Shown here: one piece after another, positions 21,639 through 26,845 of the stretch | How the letters are laid out: each line of letters begins with the position of its first letter | Position numbering within the stretch: position 1 is the stretch's first letter | Assembly: GCA_964557575.1 (NCBI GenBank) | Contig: CAZLBC010000068.1 | Location: 1 to 26,845 of the forward strand | Direction of reading: 5' to 3' | Source: CAZLBC01 sp964557575 | Lineage (GTDB): Bacteria; Planctomycetota; Phycisphaerae; SM23-33 | DNA length: 26,845 nt | Translations under genes and position numbers: made by a program | Notes under the pieces: model-generated | Databases searched by the model: none | Seen by the model: the letters and a program-made list of their open reading frames with translations, nothing else | What the model was told of the DNA's origin: nothing

Positions 21639-24600
21639 ATGGACAGACGTGACGGCATGATGGTTACGGCAGCATCGGTTATCGTGGTATCCCTTTTTGT
21701 CGGGTCTGCAACGGCGGCACTGCCCGATGCGCAGTTGGTCTACGCCGATACGGGCGTTACGGGCGGGCTCGTCGTGCATCTCGGGTGTGGGGACGGGGCG
21801 TACACCGCGTCCCTCCGCGTCGACGACCGCTACCTCGTCCATGGTCTTGATACGGATGCGGAGGCCGTCGCGGCCGCCCGGAAGACGCTGCGGTCGCAGG
21901 GATGCTACGGCCCGGTTTCCGTGGTGGTATTCGACGGCAAAACGCTGCCCTACGTGGGCAATACCGTCAGCCTGCTGGTCGCCGCGGACCTCGGGGACGT
22001 TCCCGCGGCCGAGGTCGAGCGGGTCCTCGCGCCCGGGGGCGTGGCGTGGGTCGGCGGAAAAAAGCAGGTCAAGGCCCGGCCCGACGACATCGACGAGTGG
22101 ACGCACTTCCTCCACGACTCGGGTAACAGCTCGGTTGCGAACGATCAGCAGGTCCACCCGCCCCGCGCACTCCGCTGGACGGCCGGACCGCGGTGGTGCC
22201 GGAGCCACGAGATGCCGACGAGCGTTCAGGGCGTGGTCACGTCCGGGGGGCGGATCTTCACCATATTCGACGAGGCGCCGCCCGGCGTTTTCGAAAAACT
22301 CCCCTGGAAGTGCAGGCTGATCGCGCGGGACGCGTTCAACGGCGCGCTGCTCTGGAAGGCCCCGCTGGAGAAATGGGATGCGAAATACGGTGCGGGCAAG
22401 GGAAACCGCTGGCAGATCCACCACACGCTGCCCCGGCGCGTCATCGCGGTGGGGGACCGGGTCTACGCGACCCTGCAGTTCCTCGATTCCCCCGTCTCCG
22501 TCCTGGATGCCGCCACGGGCGCGATCCTCATCGAGGTCCTGCCGGGCACGAAGGGCACCGACGAGATGGTGCTTGCCGGCGACATCCTGGTGGCGAAGAC
22601 GAACACGCAGCGTTCGCCCGGCGCCCAGGAAGGCATCGTCTACCAGAAGCTGGCCAACGCCCTGGTTGCCGTCGACGTGAAGGCGGGAAAACCGCTTTGG
22701 AAGAAGGCCGATGCCCACGTCGCACCGTACACGCTGGCGTTGCACGAGGGGCGGGTGGTCTACCACACCACCAGCGAGATCGTCTGCCTGGACGCCGCGA
22801 GCGGCAAAGAGGTATGGAAGACACCGCATAAGATCAACAAGAACCGCGGGGGCAAGTTCAACCTGGTCGTCCACAACGATACCGTTCTCTTCCATGGTAA
22901 AAAGCTGACCGTGTTGTCGCTTGCCGACGGCAAGAAGCTCTGGGAGCACAAGGGCGTCGGCCCGATCTCGGCGGCCTGTACGCAGCCCACCGAGATATTC
23001 GTCACGGACGACACCGTCTGGTGCGGCCTGTCGACGGACGGGTTCGATCTCAGGACGGGGAAGGTCAAGAAAAGCGTCACGCTGCACAACCTCATCTCTC
23101 CCGGCCATCACCGGCGGTGCCTGCGGGGCAAGGCGACGGTCAATTACGTCATCCGCAACAAGCGGGGGGCGGAATTTATCGACCTCAGCGGCGAAGACAA
23201 CCACATGCGGAACGACTGGCTCCGCACGCCGTGCTTCACCGGCGGTACGCCGGCGAACGGGATGTTCTACGTGCCGCCGAGCCAGTGCTTCTGCTACCCG
23301 GGCGTGAGGGTCTTCGGGTACCTGGCCATGTGCTCTGATCCGGTGGAAACGGTCGAGCCCTCCGGCGCGGACGCCCTGGTCACGGGGCCCGCCCGTGGAA
23401 AGATCGACGCCATCGAGGTTACCGAAGACGACTGGCCGATGCATCGCCGGGACAATCTCCGCAGCGGCCGGGCGAAGACCCCCGTTCCCGACGACCCGCA
23501 GAAAAAGTGGGAGATCGATCTCGACTGCAATGCGACCCAGCCGGTCATTGTCGGCGACCGCCTCTGGGTCGTGGAGAAAGATACGCACACCGTGCGCTGC
23601 CTGGATGCGGAAACCGGGAAGGACGTGTGGCGATTCGTCGCCGGTGGGCCCGTGGACTCCGCGCCCACCATATGCGGCGGCATGGCGATCTTCGGCTGTC
23701 GCGACGGGTCGGTCTACTGCCTGCGTGCGGCCGACGGCGCACTGGCCTGGCGCTTCCGGGCCGCGCCGGATCCGCGGCGCATCGTGTCGTTCGAGGAGGT
23801 CGAATCCCTCTGGCCGCTGCACGGCAGCGTACTCGTCCAGGACGGGACGGTCTACTGCGCGGCCGGCCGGTCATCGTTCCTCGACGGGGGGATCGCGGTC
23901 TACGGACTCGACGCGAAGACCGGGGCGGTGAAGTATACCCACGTCCTCGAGGGCCCGTGGCCGGACATCAAAAAGGAAAGGGGCAGGCCGTTCGCCATGG
24001 AGGGGGCGCTGCCCGACCTGTTCGCCGCCGATACGGACAAGAATCTCTACATGATGCGGGTGAAGTTCGACCCCCGGCTCGTACGACAGAAGGTAAGACG
24101 CGGCAGCGACCTCGGGGAACTTGACATGGGCGGCGACCACCTGATGACGACCGCCGGTTTCCTCGACGACAGCAACTTCGACCGGATCTTCTGGATGCAC
24201 GGCCGGGAGTGGCCGGGCTTCCACTTCGCCCAGCACGCCTCGAAGAGCGGCCAGCTCGTGGTCTTCGACGACAAGGCCACCTACGCCGTGAAGTTCTTCT
24301 ACCGCCGCCACCAGTGGAGCCCCAAGTTCTTCCCCGGCGAGAAGGGATACCTGCTCTTTTCCGACGACATCGACAGCCAGCCGGGATTTTTGGCAAAGAA
24401 ACAGAAGAACCCGAAAGTCCGGTGGCTGCCCGAGGAGGTCTACACGGATCGCCACCGCCGGGGCGGGCGCAGCGTTGAGAAGGGGACCGGCTACGTCAGC
24501 AAGAAACCGCCCCGCTGGAAGCGGTTCATTCCGGTCCGCGTCAGGGCCATGGTCCTGGCCGGCGAGAAGCTCGTCGTCGCCGGGCCGCCGGACGTCGTGG

Positions 24601-24791
24601 TTCCCGACGATCCCCTGGCCGCCTTCGAGGGCAGGGCCGGCGCCGAGCTGCGGATCTTCGCGGCGGCCGACGGCGCTCCCGTGTCGTCGATGAAGCTGCC
24701 GGCGCCGCCGGTATTCGACGGGATCTCCGCCGCCCGCGGGCGGCTGTACATGGCCACGACGGACGGGAAGGTCGCCTGTTTCGGCAAGTAG
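21639..24791 (+). CDS. Secreted protein: methyltransferase-like domain fused to PQQ-type beta-propellers
   Basis: Start set at MDRRDGMMV with AAGGAG 8 nt upstream. The 1050-residue protein has a signal peptide (1-26, ending GSATA). Residues 44-140 look like the core of a class I SAM-dependent methyltransferase: VVHLGCGDGAYT (motif I, 46-56), acidic D71 in LDTDAEAV, FDGKTLPY with D99, and RVLAPGGVAWVGG. The second half of a methyltransferase fold is missing. A linker (DDIDEWTHFLHDSGNSS) leads to two PQQ-like propellers, about 175-640 and 655-1050, with repeats such as CLDAASGKEVWKT and CLDAETGKDVWRF. The second starts at DDWPMHRRDNLRSGR. No CxxCH is present. PVC genomes are known to encode such propeller proteins, but their function is not known to me. 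SAM is not expected outside the cytoplasm, so the first domain may bind another ligand. Confidence 0.8.
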   Translation: MDRRDGMMVTAASVIVVSLFVGSATAALPDAQLVYADTGVTGGLVVHLGCGDGAYTASLRVDDRYLVHGLDTDAEAVAAARKTLRSQGCYGPVSVVVFDGKTLPYVGNTVSLLVAADLGDVPAAEVERVLAPGGVAWVGGKKQVKARPDDIDEWTHFLHDSGNSSVANDQQVHPPRALRWTAGPRWCRSHEMPTSVQGVVTSGGRIFTIFDEAPPGVFEKLPWKCRLIARDAFNGALLWKAPLEKWDAKYGAGKGNRWQIHHTLPRRVIAVGDRVYATLQFLDSPVSVLDAATGAILIEVLPGTKGTDEMVLAGDILVAKTNTQRSPGAQEGIVYQKLANALVAVDVKAGKPLWKKADAHVAPYTLALHEGRVVYHTTSEIVCLDAASGKEVWKTPHKINKNRGGKFNLVVHNDTVLFHGKKLTVLSLADGKKLWEHKGVGPISAACTQPTEIFVTDDTVWCGLSTDGFDLRTGKVKKSVTLHNLISPGHHRRCLRGKATVNYVIRNKRGAEFIDLSGEDNHMRNDWLRTPCFTGGTPANGMFYVPPSQCFCYPGVRVFGYLAMCSDPVETVEPSGADALVTGPARGKIDAIEVTEDDWPMHRRDNLRSGRAKTPVPDDPQKKWEIDLDCNATQPVIVGDRLWVVEKDTHTVRCLDAETGKDVWRFVAGGPVDSAPTICGGMAIFGCRDGSVYCLRAADGALAWRFRAAPDPRRIVSFEEVESLWPLHGSVLVQDGTVYCAAGRSSFLDGGIAVYGLDAKTGAVKYTHVLEGPWPDIKKERGRPFAMEGALPDLFAADTDKNLYMMRVKFDPRLVRQKVRRGSDLGELDMGGDHLMTTAGFLDDSNFDRIFWMHGREWPGFHFAQHASKSGQLVVFDDKATYAVKFFYRRHQWSPKFFPGEKGYLLFSDDIDSQPGFLAKKQKNPKVRWLPEEVYTDRHRRGGRSVEKGTGYVSKKPPRWKRFIPVRVRAMVLAGEKLVVAGPPDVVVPDDPLAAFEGRAGAELRIFAAADGAPVSSMKLPAPPVFDGISAARGRLYMATTDGKVACFGK

Positions 24792-24833
24792 CGCGTGTCG
24801 AAACGGCGGCTGCGACGACTCGTGTCCCGTTTG

Positions 24834-24932
24834 AAGGAGCAGGCACATGACGCGCGCAACCCTCGCGCCGCCGACGGCCGGCTCCACATCAGTACCGAAC
24901 AGCGGCGGCTGGTGTGCACGGCGGGTGCGTGA
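24834..24932 (+). pseudogene. Probable remnant of a second PQQ-propeller gene
   Basis: Just after the propeller gene there is a well-placed AAGGAG (24834-24839) and ATG (24847), whose frame closes after 30 codons. In a different frame, 24867-24932 encodes AADGRLHISTEQRRLVC followed by a stop. This resembles the end of the upstream protein (AARGRLYMATTDGKVAC, stop). The pattern fits a tandem paralogue that kept its start and its last propeller strand but lost the middle by deletion. Similarity is short (about 7 of 17 identical, several conservative), so chance is not excluded. Confidence 0.4.
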
Positions 24933-25114
24933 GGGGTGAGGAACGTATAATTCAAAGGCCGAGTCTCTCGAATCCTTCCCTTTGTAATCATTCAGTCGAA
25001 AGAATTCACAGACAATAAAATGTTCGAACAGCGGGCCGATTAACTGTCCGGTTGCGGGCCACAGTGTGAGGGTCTTGTCGAGATGATTCTCTTATGCATA
25101 GTCTGAAAAACCAT
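24933..25114. other. Gene-free A+T-richer intergenic stretch
   Basis: There is no credible gene here. A TATAAT at 24946-24951 on the plus strand has no matching -35 box. Base composition is clearly lower in GC than the flanking genes. This forms part of a 560-bp gap between the propeller gene and exbD. Confidence 0.5.
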
Positions 25115-25281
25115 TAGAGCTGGTTTCATAACTTCAATTTGGACTACAAGCGGCTCTTTTGCCGTCTGGCGGCGTCACGAAAACTCGACATATTTCCTTA
25201 ATATGTCGTCGTTTCCGTTCCTTGCCAGATCGACAAAATACCTCGCTTTCGCTACCAAAGCAAGTTATGAAACCAGCTCTA
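25115..25281. mobile_element. MITE-like element or structured-RNA locus with 20-bp terminal inverted repeats
   Basis: tagagctggtttcataactt (25115-25134) is exactly repeated in inverse orientation at 25262-25281, enclosing 127 bp. Inside are further stems: CGGC/GCCG (25151-25164), CGACATAT/ATATGTCG with a 7-nt loop (25186-25208), and GCTTT/AAAGC near the right end. GC content is lower than in the neighbours. There is no transposase, and target-site duplication is not evident. It fits a miniature inverted-repeat element or a folded RNA closed by a 20-bp helix. Confidence 0.65.
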
Positions 25282-25351
25282 GAATTTCAGGGTATGGTCA
25301 AGAAAATATTGATAGGAGTGTCACTAATCACATATATGCGGTGTCGAACGG

Positions 25352-25882
25352 TCAGTCGACCGCGGTTCCGCGGAAATGGGGATCCGTGACCGCGGTCATG
25401 TACATCCGGTCGATGCCGGTGTGCGCCGCTGCACGCATGACCGGCAGCACCTGGTCGTATCCCAGGTCCCGGTCAGCCCGGACTTCCACGAAGAACGCGG
25501 CGTCGCCGTGTGTGTGCCGGAATCGCTCCCGTTCCGCCGCGAGGATATGCGCGATCTCGATTTCCTCGCCCGGTTTCAGTGTATCCTGTTTTATCTTGTA
25601 ACCGGTCGCCGTCATCGTGTCGCCGGGGTTTTCTTTTCTGCCCTCGATGTCCCTGCCGAATCTGCTGAAGATATTGACGATCGCCACGTCGGACCTGCCC
25701 TCCTCGCCGGGCGTGACGGCCACGGATTGTTTGGGCTCAGGGACCAGCAGGGGGGCGAGTTGATCGTTCGAGATCTGCGCGGTGATGATAAAGAATATGA
25801 TCAACTGGAAGGTGCAGTCGATCATGGGTGTCAGGTTCACGTCCGTCGGGTTGCCGTCTTCGCGCTGCGCGGTGTCCGCCAT
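25352..25882 (-). CDS. ExbD/TolR-family proton-channel component
   Basis: The 176-residue protein has the ExbD/TolR layout. A short cytoplasmic N-terminus (DVNLTPMIDCTFQ) leads to one transmembrane helix (about 20-36) carrying D22, the residue that carries protons in this family. A periplasmic domain follows, with VEVRADRDLGYDQVLPVMRAA near its end. It normally works with ExbB/TolQ to power TonB or Tol systems. No ExbB is beside it in the window. AGGAG lies about 9 nt before the ATG. The upstream neighbour on the same strand is a secreted esterase, 92 bp away. Confidence 0.9.
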   Translation of the reverse strand: MADTAQREDGNPTDVNLTPMIDCTFQLIIFFIITAQISNDQLAPLLVPEPKQSVAVTPGEEGRSDVAIVNIFSRFGRDIEGRKENPGDTMTATGYKIKQDTLKPGEEIEIAHILAAERERFRHTHGDAAFFVEVRADRDLGYDQVLPVMRAAAHTGIDRMYMTAVTDPHFRGTAVD

Positions 25883-25974
25883 GGCCGGTCTCCTGTCCTC
25901 CCCCGTTCACCGATATGACGGGCGCAGGTGGTTTTTGTATTCCCTTTTTTTGATATTTCCCAAAAAACGCGTGT

Positions 25975-26778
25975 CTATTTTGCACTGCGGCTTTTCTCTT
26001 TGCCCCTTTTCTTTGATCGTCCGCCGTCCGTACGCGTGTGACTCAGCAGCCACGCGTACAGTTCCTTGTCGGCGTAGGCCTTTTTCCAGGAGGCGTGCCC
26101 GACGCCGGGGTAGACCGTCAGCGTCGCGCTGCCGCCGGCCTTCGTGACGGCGTCCACCATCTCCCGCGACCGTTTCAACGGGACCGCCCGGTCCCTGTCG
26201 CCGTGAAACGCCCGGATCGGCAGCGATCCGTACTGTGCGACCTTCCGCGGATCGCCGCCGCCGCAGATCGGCGCGATCGCGGCGAAATGCTCCGGGTGTT
26301 CCGCGGCCCAGGCCCAGGTCCCGAATCCCCCCATGCTCAGGCCGGTCAGGTAGACGCGCTGTTCGTCGATGTTGTAGTTCTTTTTCACGTACTCCAGCAG
26401 CAGCTCAAGGTCGTCGACCTGCCACCAGCCCTTCCCGGCCTTCCACATCCCCGCGCCCTTCTCGCCCGTGGTGCACTGCGGAGAGACGAGGAAGAAGGGG
26501 AAGTCCCGGTCTTTTTTCACCCGTTTCGGCGGCCCCCATTTCCTGACGCGGTCGAGGGCCGCGCCCCGCTCGCCCATCCCGTGCAGGAAGATCATCAGGG
26601 GTGATGGCCTGCGTCTGTCCGCGGAATAGGTTTTCGGAACAAACAGGAGAAACCGGTCGTGCAGGTATGTCGTCTTGTTGATGATCTTCTCGGGGAGGGT
26701 GACGACGGACTGAACGCCTTTTTCGACATCCGCCGCGGCGGAACCGCAGGCGAGCAGCAGCATGATGGATCGGTGCAT
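25975..26778 (-). CDS. Secreted alpha/beta hydrolase, carboxylesterase / PHB-depolymerase-like
   Basis: The 267-residue protein starts with a short hydrophobic leader (MHRSIMLLLACGSAAA). The LLAC resembles a lipobox, so it may be a lipoprotein with Cys11 as the lipid site. The core shows FLHGMGERG (oxyanion region), the nucleophile elbow GLSMGG, the acid in HGDRD, and the histidine in GVGHASW. These mark an esterase/phospholipase-type hydrolase, often seen among PVC polysaccharide-degrading proteins, where it may remove acyl or feruloyl groups. The C-terminus is a lysine/arginine-rich tail. GGAG lies about 10 nt before the ATG. No partner gene lies upstream in the remaining 67 bp, which show no recognisable gene. 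Confidence 0.85.
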   Translation of the reverse strand: MHRSIMLLLACGSAAADVEKGVQSVVTLPEKIINKTTYLHDRFLLFVPKTYSADRRRPSPLMIFLHGMGERGAALDRVRKWGPPKRVKKDRDFPFFLVSPQCTTGEKGAGMWKAGKGWWQVDDLELLLEYVKKNYNIDEQRVYLTGLSMGGFGTWAWAAEHPEHFAAIAPICGGGDPRKVAQYGSLPIRAFHGDRDRAVPLKRSREMVDAVTKAGGSATLTVYPGVGHASWKKAYADKELYAWLLSHTRTDGGRSKKRGKEKSRSAK

Positions 26779-26845
26779 GGTCTCTGTCTCCGTGTCCCGT
26801 TTCGATCGTTTCGCGGTCGATGCCGCCGCGCCGCTCAGACCTCCT

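Noticed and set aside
21495..23822. 775-codon antisense frame opposite the propeller gene
   Set aside because: Shadow of the propeller gene: no Shine-Dalgarno and no recognisable domain.
25203..25601. 132-codon plus-strand frame starting inside the inverted-repeat element
   Set aside because: It runs into the antisense of exbD, has no ribosome site and has serine/arginine-rich noise composition.

Overview
The window looks like a chromosomal piece of a high-GC, Gram-negative bacterium of the PVC type. Planctomycetota (Phycisphaerae-like) or Lentisphaerota/Kiritimatiellota are the best guesses. This rests on gene content: a Tat-exported iduronate-2-sulfatase-like sulfatase, a giant secreted protein related to the hydrazine synthase alpha subunit, a secreted PQQ-type propeller protein with an N-terminal methyltransferase-like domain, a CAP-domain exoprotein, a clostridial-type Rnf complex and ExbD. 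No rRNA or ribosomal protein is present to fix the taxonomy. Coding density is high, and most long open frames opposite real genes are GC-driven shadows.

Layout. 1-310: tRNA-Ser(GGA) on the minus strand with a strong promoter, followed by odd direct and inverted copies of its own 3' end. 320-3719 (minus): a lysine-rich Spy/CpxP-like exported protein, a sulfatase, and endonuclease IV overlapping the sulfatase start. 3811-5846 (plus): an AlbA_2-domain protein and a short-chain dehydrogenase, meeting tail to tail a membrane-anchored class III nucleotide cyclase (7112-5841, minus). 7348-10087 (minus): a probable operon ispD - HAD phosphatase - CAP-domain exoprotein. 10120-16752 (plus): a near-consensus promoter drives a small two-helix cysteine-containing membrane protein, then rnfC-rnfD-rnfG-rnfE-rnfA-rnfB and an alpha/beta hydrolase, tightly packed with several ATGA-type junctions. 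16798-17235 (minus): OsmC-like protein. 17505-24791 (plus): the hydrazine-synthase-alpha-like dihaem protein, a Phd/PIN toxin-antitoxin pair and the methyltransferase-propeller fusion. 24792-25351 holds no intact gene but shows a probable remnant of a second propeller gene and a 167-bp element bounded by perfect 20-bp inverted repeats. 25352-26778 (minus): ExbD/TolR and a secreted esterase.

How the parts fit. The Rnf complex couples ferredoxin:NAD+ electron transfer to ion pumping, which suggests an anaerobic or facultative energy metabolism. The Rnf set has two unusual features: RnfE has three extra cysteines next to a conserved Fe-S ligand, and RnfB has lost all four ligands of one C-terminal [4Fe-4S] cluster while keeping all four of the other. 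The 17.5-24.8 kb block encodes two very large exported proteins of unknown role. One has two c-type haem sites and a discoidin-like C-terminus. The other has a SAM-binding-like fold exported with a beta-propeller. They are the best candidates for undescribed biology here. Functions are inferred from sequence motifs only; no database search was run.
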